Assembly: GCA_030066265.1 (NCBI GenBank)
Contig: JASJCF010000004.1
Coordinates: 1-45,753, forward strand
Origin: Acidimicrobiia bacterium
GTDB taxonomy: Bacteria > Actinomycetota > Acidimicrobiia > Spongiisociales > UBA5794
DNA: 45,753 nucleotides
Reading direction: 5' to 3'
Below the pieces are notes generated by a model, which had not been told where the DNA came from, did no database searches, and saw nothing but the letters and a program-made list of their open reading frames with translations. Of this stretch, positions 36,825 to 45,753 are shown one piece after another; position 1 is the stretch's first letter; each line of letters begins with the position of its first letter. A program made the position numbers and the translations under genes.

Positions 36825-37721
36825 TCAGAAGTGCCACGGGAACTCGGAGTAGTCCTGCGGCCGCTTCTCGAGGAAGGCGTCGCGCCCTTCTTGCGCCTCC
36901 TCGGTTCCGTAGGCGAGCCGGGTCGCCTCACCGGCGAACAGCTGCTGACCGACCAGGCCGTCGTCAGGGAGGTTGAACGCATACTTGATCATCTTCTGCG
37001 CCGTCGGGCTCTTCGTGGTGATCTTCTCTGCCCACTCGAGGGCGGTCGTCTCGAGCTCATCGTGAGGCACGACCGCGTTCACCATGCCCATCTGGAACGC
37101 CTCCTCGGCGGTGTAGTCGAAGCCGAGGAAGAAGACCTCGCGAGCGCGCTTCTGGCCGACCTGGCGGGCGAGGAGCGCTGAGCCGTAGCCGCCGTCGAAA
37201 CTGGCGACGTCGGGGTCCGTCTGCTTGAAGACAGCGTGCTCGGCCGAAGCGAGGGTCAGGTCGCAGACCACGTGGAGGCTGTGTCCCCCTCCGACCGCCC
37301 AACCCGGGACGACCGCGATGACGACCTTGGGCATGAAGCGAATCAGCCGCTGGACCTCGAGGATGTGGAGCCTTCCGAGTCGCGCAGGGTCGATCGTGCC
37401 CCCGTCGCCACCTTCGTATCGATATCCGTCCTTGCCCCGGATCCGCTGGTCGCCGCCCGAGCAGAACGCCCAACCTCCGTCCTTTGGTGAGGGCCCGTTG
37501 CCGGTGAGCAAGACACATCCGACGTCCGACGACATACGGGCGTGATCGAGTGCCGAGAACAGCTCGTCCACCGTGTGCGGTCGGAAGGCATTGCGGACCT
37601 CGGGACGGTTGAAGGCGATCCGCACGGCCGCAACGTCGTTTGCGCGGTGGTAGGTGATGTCGGTGAAGTCGAAGCCTTCGACAGCGTGCCACTTCGAGGC
37701 ATCGAAGATCTCTGAAACCAC
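36825..37721 (-). CDS. menB: 1,4-dihydroxy-2-naphthoyl-CoA synthase
   Basis: ITYHRANDVAAVRIAFNRPEVRNAFRPHTVDELFSALDHAR...FCSGGDQRIRGKDGY...GWAVGGGHSLHVVCDLTLASAEHAVFKQTDPDVASFDGGYGSALLARQVGQKRAREVFFLG. Confidence 0.96.
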   Translation of the reverse strand: MVSEIFDASKWHAVEGFDFTDITYHRANDVAAVRIAFNRPEVRNAFRPHTVDELFSALDHARMSSDVGCVLLTGNGPSPKDGGWAFCSGGDQRIRGKDGYRYEGGDGGTIDPARLGRLHILEVQRLIRFMPKVVIAVVPGWAVGGGHSLHVVCDLTLASAEHAVFKQTDPDVASFDGGYGSALLARQVGQKRAREVFFLGFDYTAEEAFQMGMVNAVVPHDELETTALEWAEKITTKSPTAQKMIKYAFNLPDDGLVGQQLFAGEATRLAYGTEEAQEGRDAFLEKRPQDYSEFPWHF

Positions 37722-37832
37722 GGTCTCCTCCGCTGGCTGGCCGCAGCGGACAGGGTAGTGATGGGCGCGCCGGGGCCCACGCGCTGTGCGGCTCGGTCGC
37801 GTCGACGGTCGCCACTTCCTATCGTCCCCGAC

Positions 37833-39110
37833 ATGCACGGAACCGGCCCAGCAGACTGGATCGCCGTCGCCGCTCGCGAAGCGGGAGACCAGCCAGCGCT
37901 CATCGTGCACGACGGCGTGGTGGACTATGGGACACTCGACGCTCAGGTCGACGCGCGCGCTTCGAGCCTGCCCCAACGGGACGGCGAGATCGTCCCCGTC
38001 CGCATGGCGCTCGATGTCCCGAGCATCGTTGACTTCTTCGCTCATATGCGCGCGGGCCAATGCCCGCTCCCCGTTTCTCCAGACGGTGCCATCCCCGATG
38101 TTCGAGCCCGCAGCGATGCCGCAGTCGCCATCCGGACCTCGGGCACATCGGGCGTGCCGAAGCTGGCACCCCTGACGTTGGACAACCTCGATGCATCGAT
38201 CACCGCCTCGAAGCTCCGCTTGTCCACTTCCGCCGATGATCGGTGGCTCGCCTGCCTCCCGCTCCATCACATCGGCGGCCTCAGCGTCTTGCTGAGGACG
38301 TTTGCGACCTCCGGTGCTGCGGTGATCGCACCCTTCGACGAACAACTGCCTTCGGTGATCGCAGCGACCGCACCGACGATCGCCTCCATGGTTCCCACGA
38401 TGGTCCGCAGGCTGGTGCGTTGGGATCCCGAGGCCGCCGGCACAATCGGCCGCATCCTCGTCGGCGGCGCACGCCTCGCCCCTGACATCGCTGTCGAGGC
38501 GCACGCTGCCGGGGCGTCGCTGCTTCCGAGCTACGGGATGACCGAAGCCTCCTCGCAGGTCGCAACGGCTCGCTCGGCGGACTGGCCAGACATCGCCGGC
38601 TACGTGGGTCCCGCCCTCGATGGCTTCACCGTGTCCGTGAGCGCTCCCCTCGGCGAGGTCGGTGTGATCTCGATCGACGGGCCCGCCGTCTTCGACGGCT
38701 ACGCAGGAGAGGAACCTCGATCGGGCCCGTTCGTCACGAGCGATGTCGGACGACTCGAACGTGACGGATCCCTGATCGTCGTTGGACGACGGGACGACGT
38801 CGTCGTGTCAGGCGGGGAGAACGTGTCACTTCAGGCTGTGGAGGGCGCAATCCGCGAGATCGACGGTGTCGTCGATGTCGCCGTCGTCGGTGTGGACGAT
38901 CCCGAGTGGGGGACCGCGGTGTGCGCCATGGTCGTGGGCACTACGCAAGTCGACGCCATCTCCGAGGCCGCCACGTCGCGCCTTGCAGGGTTCGAGAGGC
39001 CGAAACGATGGGCCCTGGTGGACGCGATCCCGCTGCTCGCCAACGGCAAGCCGGACCTCGCTGCGGTTCGCACAGCATTCGATGACCCGTCCGGAGCGCC
39101 GATTGGGTGA
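37833..39110 (+). CDS. menE: o-succinylbenzoate--CoA ligase (AMP-dependent synthetase)
   Basis: AIRTSGTSGVPKLAPLTLDNLDAS...LPSYGMTEASSQVAT...VGRRDDVVVSGGENVSLQAVEGAI; location in men cluster. Confidence 0.9.
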   Translation: MHGTGPADWIAVAAREAGDQPALIVHDGVVDYGTLDAQVDARASSLPQRDGEIVPVRMALDVPSIVDFFAHMRAGQCPLPVSPDGAIPDVRARSDAAVAIRTSGTSGVPKLAPLTLDNLDASITASKLRLSTSADDRWLACLPLHHIGGLSVLLRTFATSGAAVIAPFDEQLPSVIAATAPTIASMVPTMVRRLVRWDPEAAGTIGRILVGGARLAPDIAVEAHAAGASLLPSYGMTEASSQVATARSADWPDIAGYVGPALDGFTVSVSAPLGEVGVISIDGPAVFDGYAGEEPRSGPFVTSDVGRLERDGSLIVVGRRDDVVVSGGENVSLQAVEGAIREIDGVVDVAVVGVDDPEWGTAVCAMVVGTTQVDAISEAATSRLAGFERPKRWALVDAIPLLANGKPDLAAVRTAFDDPSGAPIG

Positions 39111-39134
39111 AGACACAGATCTAGGGTGAAACGC

Positions 39135-39920
39135 ATGGACCTGGGACTGACCGGGAAGCGCGCCATCGTCGCAGCCGCCTCCGCCGGATTGGGTGCGGCC
39201 ATCGCGGAAGTGCTCGCCGCCGAGGGATGCGTCGTCGGGATCTCGTCGCGGTCAGCTGATCGCGCCGAGGCTGCGGCGGAACGGATCGCTGCAGACACGG
39301 GTGGCGACGTCCACGCAGCAGCCGTCGATGTCACCGACATCGATGCGATCTCCTCGTGGATCGACGCGGCCGCCGTCCGCATGGGTGGCCTGGACATCGT
39401 GATCCCCAACGCCGGAGGCCCCCCCGCAGCACGGTTCGACGACACGAGCCCGGACGATTGGGACAGTGCCTACGCACTGACGCTGCGCTCGGCCATGACG
39501 TTCGCCTCGGCATCTCGACCGCACCTCAGCACAGGCTCCGCTCTGTTGTTCATGACCTCGATCTCATCCCGGGAGCCAATCTCGGCGCTATCGATGTCGA
39601 CGGTGTTCCGGGGAGGCGTCGCATCGCTGGCGAAGCTGCTCGCCGACGATTGGGCCCCGGATGGCATCCGGGTCAACCACCTGATTCCGGGGCGTATCGC
39701 GACCGAGCGGGTCGCGTCGCTCGATGCATCCGCCGCCGAATCGCAGAGCATCTCCGTACACGAGGTTCGAAGGCGTAACGAGGATGCGATTCCCCTCGGC
39801 CGTTACGGTGAGCCACACGAGTACGCAGCCGCTGCTGCCTTCCTCGTGTCCCCAGCGGCGTCCTACATCACGGGCGCGACGGTGCAGGTCGATGGCGGGA
39901 CCATCCGAGCGATCACGTGA
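39135..39920 (+). CDS. SDR family oxidoreductase
   Basis: GKRAIVAAASAGLGAAIAEVLAAEGCVVGISSRS...IPNAGGPP...LLFMTSISSREP...YITGATVQVDGGTIRAIT; start at ATG 39135 preferred over GTG 39126 because TAGGGT lies 7 nt before the ATG. Confidence 0.88.
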   Translation: MDLGLTGKRAIVAAASAGLGAAIAEVLAAEGCVVGISSRSADRAEAAAERIAADTGGDVHAAAVDVTDIDAISSWIDAAAVRMGGLDIVIPNAGGPPAARFDDTSPDDWDSAYALTLRSAMTFASASRPHLSTGSALLFMTSISSREPISALSMSTVFRGGVASLAKLLADDWAPDGIRVNHLIPGRIATERVASLDASAAESQSISVHEVRRRNEDAIPLGRYGEPHEYAAAAAFLVSPAASYITGATVQVDGGTIRAIT

Positions 39921-41323
39921 CGAGTTCCGGCGCCGACACCCCAGACACTTCCAGGAACGCTCGAGGACCTTCCCTGGTCCCCCTCATCGCACCGATCGAC
40001 GGACTCTGCGCGAGGTTGCACCTCATCGACCGGGCCGATGAGACCCTCGACATGCAGTACTACGAGTGGGACGCCGACGCAGTGGGTCTGCTCGTCATGA
40101 ATCGTGTGATTGCAGCGGCCGATCGTGGTGTCCGCGTCCGTCTCCTGATCGATGACCTGAAGCTGTGGAAGTCGACGAGGCGCATCAAGTCTCTGTGCGG
40201 GCATCCCAACATCGATGTCCGTGTGTTCAATCCGTGGGCAAGCCGGTCGGGCGCTGCGGCCATCGTGTACGAGGGCCTCCGCCGCTTCGGGCGGCTCGAC
40301 CACCGGATGCACAACAAGCTGCTGCTCGTCGACGGCCGCCGCGCGGTGTTCGGGGGCAGGAACCTCGCCGAGCCGTACTTCGGGCTCAGCGACTCGTACA
40401 ACCTGATCGACTTCGACGTGCTCGCTGACGCCGAGCCGCTGACCCGGTTGACGGAGGAGTTCGAGCGCTATTGGAGAGCGGACACGGCGGTCGACGCTTC
40501 GACACTGCGAGGCCCGGCAGCCACGTCCGTCCCGGACGTGCGCTCAGGCGTGAGCGAGGACCTCGCGCACCATGCCGTGCGCCTGAGCGAGGTTCTCGCC
40601 CGTGAGGGCCCGTTTGCCGCCTCACTCGACGAACGAGTGATCCCGCTCGACCGAGACGACATCACGGTGGTCACCGATTCACCGAAAGTCGGATCGGTCA
40701 GTCCCTCGCAGGTGCACCACGCCCTCCGAGCGCTCGTCGAAGGTGCAACGCACGAGGTGGTGGCCATCACCGCCTTCTTCGATCCGACAGCCGATGACAT
40801 TGCGTGGTACGGATCAGTCGTGGACTCCGGCGTTCGTCTGCGACTCCTCACGAACTCGCTTGCGACGAACCCCGGCACGGCATCGAACGCCGGTCTCAAG
40901 AAGGTCCGGAGGTCGCTCGTGGATGTCGGTTTCGAACTGCACGAGCTCAAGCCCCATCCGGCGGCACAGTCCCACTGGGAGACACCACCGGTCTCAGGCC
41001 GATACCTGGGGATCCACGCCAAGATCTACGTCGTGGATCGTCAGCGCACGCTGATCGGATCGACGAACCTCGACCCACGGTCCAAGCACATCAACACGGA
41101 GATCGGTGTCGTCCTCTCGCACACCGGCTTCGCCGAGCAGATGGCGGCTGGCATCGAGCGCCTCATGGAACCGCAGAACGCATGGCGCGTGTCGGCGGGC
41201 GACGGGTCGGGCGTCACGTGGGAGTCCCAGGATGAGGTGCTCACCCGCCAGCCTGCGCGAGGGTTCGGACAACGTCTCACCGACGGCGTGCTCGGGCTCC
41301 TGCCGATCGATCGCTACCTCTGA
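39917..41323 (+). CDS. Phospholipase D-like / cardiolipin synthase family protein
   Basis: Two HKD motifs: HNKLLLVDGRRAVFGGRN and HAKIYVVDRQRTLIGSTNLDPRS; GTGA overlap with SDR. Confidence 0.92.
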   Translation: MTSSGADTPDTSRNARGPSLVPLIAPIDGLCARLHLIDRADETLDMQYYEWDADAVGLLVMNRVIAAADRGVRVRLLIDDLKLWKSTRRIKSLCGHPNIDVRVFNPWASRSGAAAIVYEGLRRFGRLDHRMHNKLLLVDGRRAVFGGRNLAEPYFGLSDSYNLIDFDVLADAEPLTRLTEEFERYWRADTAVDASTLRGPAATSVPDVRSGVSEDLAHHAVRLSEVLAREGPFAASLDERVIPLDRDDITVVTDSPKVGSVSPSQVHHALRALVEGATHEVVAITAFFDPTADDIAWYGSVVDSGVRLRLLTNSLATNPGTASNAGLKKVRRSLVDVGFELHELKPHPAAQSHWETPPVSGRYLGIHAKIYVVDRQRTLIGSTNLDPRSKHINTEIGVVLSHTGFAEQMAAGIERLMEPQNAWRVSAGDGSGVTWESQDEVLTRQPARGFGQRLTDGVLGLLPIDRYL

Positions 41324-41336
41324 TCCCGGCGGCCGG

Positions 41337-43283
41337 TCACGACCCCTGGGCGATGCCGAGCTTGCGCAAGAACGCTTCGGCATTCGGCTCGCGGCCGAGA
41401 AACGCACGGAGGTGGTCCCAGGCGTCGCGGGAGCTCCCGGCACCGATGACCTCGGTTCGATACCGCTTCCCGACTTCGGGAGAGAGGATCCCCTCTTCCT
41501 CGAAGACCGAGAACATGTCGTCGCCGTACACGTGTGACCACAGATAGCCGTAGTAGCCGGCGTCGTACCCACCCATGAGGTGGCCGAAGCTCGCAGCCAT
41601 GAACGTGCCCTCGTGGTGTGGCAGCAGCGAATACTCACTCGCTGCGACATCGAGTTGCTCGAGATCTGGTGTCGACCCGGCCGTGTGCATCATGAGGTCG
41701 TACTTGCCGAGATACACCTGACGCAAGGTCAGAAGGGCGATGTTCTGGTCCCGCGCCGCGACCAATCGCTCCACGAGCTCTCCGGGAATGGGCTCACCCG
41801 TTTCGTAGTGCGCTGCGAAACGCTCGAGGACCTCGGCGTTCCACATCCAGTTCTCCATGATCTGGGAAGGCGCTTCGACGAAGTCCCACTCGGTGTCGAA
41901 CCCGGCGAACCGTTGCGTGTCGACCTCCGTGAGGCACGCATGGAGCACGTGGCCGAATTCATGCCACAGCGTGAGCGCCTCGTCGTGCTTCAGGAGCGAG
42001 GGGGTGTCGCCCGTCGGCTTGGTGAAGTTGGCCGCCACAGCGGCGACCGGCAGCCGGACGGAGCCATCCGCTTCGGTTCGTCGGCTGACCACCGACCAGC
42101 AGGCCGCGTGGGTGTACTTCCCGTCCCGTGGATGGAGATCCAGGTGGAAGAATGCAATCGGATCGGCCGATGCGCGGTCATCGATGCGGTACGTCAGAAC
42201 GTCGCCGTGCCAGGTCGGATAGTCGTCGACCGTCGAGTACGTGAGGCCGAAGACCTCGCCGGTGACGTCGAGCATCCCGCCGATCACGGCCTCCAGCGGG
42301 AAGTACTCGGCGACCTCGTTCTGATCGATGCCATAGTCCAGCTTCTGCTGGAGGGTGTGGTAGTAGGCGCGGTCCCACAACTCGAGGGTTGCGCCGGGAT
42401 GGTCTTTGCGAAGGAGTTCCTCGAGCTTGGCGCGCTCGGCGAGACCGACCTCCGTCAACGAGGGGACGACCGACGCATAGAGCTCCTCGACGGCGGCAGG
42501 GTCTGCCATCTTGACCTCCATCGAGTACTCGGCCCACGTCTCGTAGCCCAGGATGTCAGCGATCTCGGAACGGATGGCGATCGCCTCCTCCAGGAGCACC
42601 CGATTCGCATCCACGGCCCTGTTCTGATACTTGTGTTGAAGGACCCTGCGCTGGTCTCTGATCGGCGCCTGCTCCATGAACGGGACGTATGCGGGATAGT
42701 CCAAGGTGACCTTCACCGTGTGTGGTGCGTCTCCCGGCTCGAGGGCTTCGACGTACGTCGGCGGGAACCCATCCAGGTCGTTGATCGCCACCTCGAGGTG
42801 GTCCTTGTGCTCGGCGATGTTGCGGGCGTATTCGACCTGGAGCTCGATCAGCCGTTGGCGCAGTTCCTGGACGCGATTGCGATCGGCCTCGGCCAGCTCG
42901 TGCCCTGCACGTCTCAGGTCACGGCACCACTCGTCCCACGAGCGTCGCTCCAGCCCGTCGAGCGAGGTGCCGTCGACGGCGTGGACGGCTTCGTAGACGT
43001 CGCGTCTGGCGACGAGATCGGTCATCCATTTCGAGAGCAGCTGCTCGGCCTCGTTTCCTGCATCCCGCACGTCCTTGTCGACATGGAAGTTGGACAAGAA
43101 CGGCCCGTATCCGTTCGCATCTTCGATCGTGCCCACAGCGGAGTCCAAGGGTGCGATCCGCTCGGCGAAGGTCGTCGAGGACGATGCCGTCGCCTCAGAG
43201 ACGAGATCCTCGGCGTCTTGGATGGCGCGGGTGGTCGCGTCTCGGATCGAAGCCGCCGTTGCGGCGGAGAGGTCGTAGATCAT
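41337..43283 (-). CDS. M3 family zinc metallopeptidase (oligopeptidase A-like)
   Basis: LTLWHEFGHVLHACLTEVDTQRFAGFDTEWDFVEAPSQIMENWMW (HExxH and downstream Glu region). Confidence 0.94.
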   Translation of the reverse strand: MIYDLSAATAASIRDATTRAIQDAEDLVSEATASSSTTFAERIAPLDSAVGTIEDANGYGPFLSNFHVDKDVRDAGNEAEQLLSKWMTDLVARRDVYEAVHAVDGTSLDGLERRSWDEWCRDLRRAGHELAEADRNRVQELRQRLIELQVEYARNIAEHKDHLEVAINDLDGFPPTYVEALEPGDAPHTVKVTLDYPAYVPFMEQAPIRDQRRVLQHKYQNRAVDANRVLLEEAIAIRSEIADILGYETWAEYSMEVKMADPAAVEELYASVVPSLTEVGLAERAKLEELLRKDHPGATLELWDRAYYHTLQQKLDYGIDQNEVAEYFPLEAVIGGMLDVTGEVFGLTYSTVDDYPTWHGDVLTYRIDDRASADPIAFFHLDLHPRDGKYTHAACWSVVSRRTEADGSVRLPVAAVAANFTKPTGDTPSLLKHDEALTLWHEFGHVLHACLTEVDTQRFAGFDTEWDFVEAPSQIMENWMWNAEVLERFAAHYETGEPIPGELVERLVAARDQNIALLTLRQVYLGKYDLMMHTAGSTPDLEQLDVAASEYSLLPHHEGTFMAASFGHLMGGYDAGYYGYLWSHVYGDDMFSVFEEEGILSPEVGKRYRTEVIGAGSSRDAWDHLRAFLGREPNAEAFLRKLGIAQGS

Positions 43284-43366
43284 GGCGGGGAGCGTACCGC
43301 CACCAAGCCGGGTCTCAGCAGGCGTACCGGCCGACGTGTGAGTGGATCGGGCGTGTGGGTACCGGT

Positions 43367-44353
43367 TCAGACGTCGAGGTCGGCCGGGCCCACGACCACG
43401 GTGACCGGCAGGTGATCCGCGCCGATGTCGGGCCCCGTCGACAGCTCCAGGGGGGTGACCGCCGGCGTCATCAGGACCACATCGATCGGGATCCCGATCC
43501 AGCCGCCGATCAGGGGGATTCCGGTCACGGGCCAGGTCGACAGATAGCCCTTCCCCTCTGTGGCATCGCGCAAGTCGGTGGATCCGAGGAGGTTCCGCAT
43601 GTCGGATGCGAATCGTGTGGCGCCGAGGTTTCCGACGACGGCCACCGGCGAGGACGATTCGTTCACGATGTCTTCGATCACCGTGAGGCGTTCTTGGAGT
43701 GCTTCTGACTTACGGCTGTCGGTTGCCAATTCGCCCCACGCAGTGACGATGTCGACCGATCCACCGTCCGACGGGACGCTCACCACGATCACCTGCTGGG
43801 CGTACTCGGGCGTCGAGACCTCTCGCACGGCGAAGTCCTGGGTCCCGAGCACCACGATGCCACTGCGATCCTCGAACTCGGGGCGGGCGAGCACCCGGTA
43901 CGGGGAGCCGTCGACCGCAAGGGGCGCCATGCGTTCGATGGTGACTCCCTGAGCGATGATGAGGTCCGCTTCCGAATCGAACAGCCACCGCAGGGTCTCG
44001 GTCTCGTCCGACGATCCGCCGTAGAGATCGACTGCCACGACCGTCGTGCCGTCTTCACCGGTTCCTGCAGGTTGTGATCCGAACCACAGAGGAGCGAGGA
44101 GGAACGCATTGACGACCACGACGACCAGGAAGACGATCGTCGACCAGCCTCTCGACGTGAGGGCGTAGACGACAGCGGCGATGAGGGCGGCCCACATGAG
44201 TTGCCACCGGAAGTTTGCGGCGAGGTCGAACCCCCACCAAGCGCCACCGAAGAATGAGGCAACGGTGGCGATGGCGGACATCACTCCCAAGCCGAGCGCC
44301 ATGATGATGACGGCGGCTCTGAGTCCTGACCCGATTCCCGTCGACGTCGTCAC
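43367..44353 (-). CDS. Membrane-anchored endonuclease/exonuclease/phosphatase-fold (YafD-like) protein, probably catalytically degenerate
   Basis: Three N-terminal TM helices followed by EEP-like domain ending IDVVLMTPAV...GADHLPVTVVV; GTG start at 44353 overlaps the upstream gene stop. Confidence 0.65.
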   Translation of the reverse strand: MTTSTGIGSGLRAAVIIMALGLGVMSAIATVASFFGGAWWGFDLAANFRWQLMWAALIAAVVYALTSRGWSTIVFLVVVVVNAFLLAPLWFGSQPAGTGEDGTTVVAVDLYGGSSDETETLRWLFDSEADLIIAQGVTIERMAPLAVDGSPYRVLARPEFEDRSGIVVLGTQDFAVREVSTPEYAQQVIVVSVPSDGGSVDIVTAWGELATDSRKSEALQERLTVIEDIVNESSSPVAVVGNLGATRFASDMRNLLGSTDLRDATEGKGYLSTWPVTGIPLIGGWIGIPIDVVLMTPAVTPLELSTGPDIGADHLPVTVVVGPADLDV

Positions 44354-45753
44354 GTACCGAAAGCGTACATGAAACCGTCTCGAGAGCCCACGTAGATCGC
44401 GCCGTTCCACACGGCCGGCGTGGACTCGACGCAGCCTCTCGTGCCGATCGGCAGCTGCCACAGTTCGACGGGTGCGAGCGGATCGGTGAGGTCATAGGCC
44501 CGCAAGCCCGGCGCCTCCGTGAAGCAGTCGACGGCGACCACGAGGGCGTCGTCGACGATGGCCGGCGACGACCACGCATTCACGCCGACGTCGTCCTCCC
44601 AGACGATGACGCCCGAATCGGTGTCGATGGCAAGCAGGTTGCCGCTGTCGGTGGGGACGAAGAGGAGACCTGCGGGGTGAAGGGCAGGAGTCGCCCACAC
44701 CCCGGTGTCCTGACCTCGCGCGGCAGGGATCTCCACGCTCCACACGATGGGTTCGAGTGAGGTCAGTGGATCACCCACCGGGACCGAGGTGTCGAGCTTG
44801 ACGAGCTGGCCCACTTCGCGCACTCGCCGTGCTGCGGTGTTGTTGTTCTTCTCGTGGTCGGCGTGGGCGACGACGTAGAGGTAGCCCTCATCGTCGATCG
44901 TGATGGTCGAGTCGATGTCGTCCCCCATCCAGAAGTCGAAGAACACCTCGGCGGTCCCGTTCTCGATGTCCGATAGATCGACGCCCACCACGCGTCCGCC
45001 ACTCGTCGCGAAGTAGGCCTTCTCGTCGAACACCGCAGTCGAGTTCTCGACTGAGTGCTGGCGTCCGAGCAGCTCGAAGAGCTCGTCGGTCCATGCCGGC
45101 ATCTGATAGACCACCTCGGGATCGACCGTCACCATGCCCTCGTCGTCGTAGCCGCGATTGAGCTTGATGGCGAACCACCAGCTGTTCTCGCCGCCGACGT
45201 AGAGCATGTCGTCGATGACCACGGGATTGGAGTCCCAGTCGTCGTTCCACATGCCCTCCACGGCTTTGGCATGGAGGGACCAGACCTCGCGCACCTCGTC
45301 GCCATCCAATGCGAGGATGCGGAAGCGAGGGTCGCGAGAACCCGCGTACAGCAGCGGGAATCCATCAGGATCGAGCGTGATGGTTCCCTTGATGATGTCG
45401 CCCATGTCGAAGCCGGATCGGAGCTGGTCCCCGGACTCTGCGTCCAGGAAGTGGATCTGCTTGTCGTAGGCCCCGAAGATCAGCTCGGTCCGGCCGTCGC
45501 TGCGCTCGTAGACCAGGGGCTGCCCGGTCCATCCGGTGCCCGACCAGGTCTTCGGCTGGTTCCCCACAGGGGAGTCGCCGGTCATCGCCCGATCCGGGTA
45601 CCTCCAGAGTCGTTCCGGAGCCGATGCGGGAACGGGGCCCGTCCCGAAAAAGGTCCGTGTGGGATTGCCGCGGAACATCGTGAGGCCGTTGACCGTGCCC
45701 CATGGCCGGAAGAGGCTGTCGGCGGTGACGATCCCGGTCGGCTGGAGAGGCTG
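44350..45753 (-). CDS. PQQ-binding-like beta-propeller repeat protein, N-terminus truncated by the window edge
   Basis: Repeats such as GAYDKQIHFLDAESGDQLRSGF, LLAIDTDSGVIVWEDDVGVNAWSSPAIVDDALVVAVDCF, WNGAIYVGSRDGFMYAFGT; frame stays open from the ATG at 45678 to the window end. Confidence 0.85.
   Translation of the reverse strand, partial: QPLQPTGIVTADSLFRPWGTVNGLTMFRGNPTRTFFGTGPVPASAPERLWRYPDRAMTGDSPVGNQPKTWSGTGWTGQPLVYERSDGRTELIFGAYDKQIHFLDAESGDQLRSGFDMGDIIKGTITLDPDGFPLLYAGSRDPRFRILALDGDEVREVWSLHAKAVEGMWNDDWDSNPVVIDDMLYVGGENSWWFAIKLNRGYDDEGMVTVDPEVVYQMPAWTDELFELLGRQHSVENSTAVFDEKAYFATSGGRVVGVDLSDIENGTAEVFFDFWMGDDIDSTITIDDEGYLYVVAHADHEKNNNTAARRVREVGQLVKLDTSVPVGDPLTSLEPIVWSVEIPAARGQDTGVWATPALHPAGLLFVPTDSGNLLAIDTDSGVIVWEDDVGVNAWSSPAIVDDALVVAVDCFTEAPGLRAYDLTDPLAPVELWQLPIGTRGCVESTPAVWNGAIYVGSRDGFMYAFGT

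Noticed and set aside
37727-37750. Small inverted repeat CCGCTG...CAGCGG in the menB leader near the SD
   Set aside because: Only 6 bp in a GC-rich region; not distinguishable from chance without conservation data.
43284-43366. Three GGTAC-containing motifs upstream of the M3 peptidase gene as tandem operators
   Set aside because: Irregular spacing and short match length; only the one nearest the start codon fits the TANNNT promoter pattern.
41580-43415. 611-aa plus-strand ORF antisense to the M3 peptidase
   Set aside because: HExxH-containing M3 peptidase on the minus strand explains the interval.

Overview
High-GC, gene-dense chromosomal segment from what looks like an actinobacterium (possibly Acidimicrobiia-like; lineage is inferred from gene order and protein style only). 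The left half is a conserved actinobacterial housekeeping block: rsmI, an abrB-like regulator (minus strand), metG, tatD, rsmA, ispE, tRNA-Gln, glmU, prs, [aceK, yjbQ], rplY, pth, [glpK, pgsA, an epimerase], mfd, a PpiC-type lipoprotein, mazG (YabN-type fusion), eno, ftsB-like, DUF501, ppx. Next come an EF-G-like GTPase (minus), tRNA-Leu, a SHOCT-type protein (minus), a GGDEF/EAL protein, a GNAT/ADP-forming acyl-CoA synthetase fusion, a CBS-BON protein and an alpha/beta hydrolase. The right half holds a menaquinone cluster (menF +, menD/menA/menB -, menE +), an SDR, a phospholipase D-like protein, an M3 peptidase (minus), a degenerate EEP-fold membrane protein and a PQQ-like beta-propeller protein cut by the window edge. 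I saw no transposase, phage, CRISPR array or rRNA. The most unusual items are: (i) an intergenic array of 9-10 bp hairpins with GNR triloops and unrelated but self-complementary arms at about 31957-32142; (ii) apparent CTG start codons (CTGA overlaps) for pth and probably aceK; (iii) a 9-bp inverted repeat in front of rplY linking its -10-like box to its Shine-Dalgarno; (iv) a recurrent TANNNT-N6-8-start-codon pattern suggesting leaderless mRNAs; (v) AceK inside an actinobacterial housekeeping operon; (vi) an EEP-family pseudoenzyme candidate.
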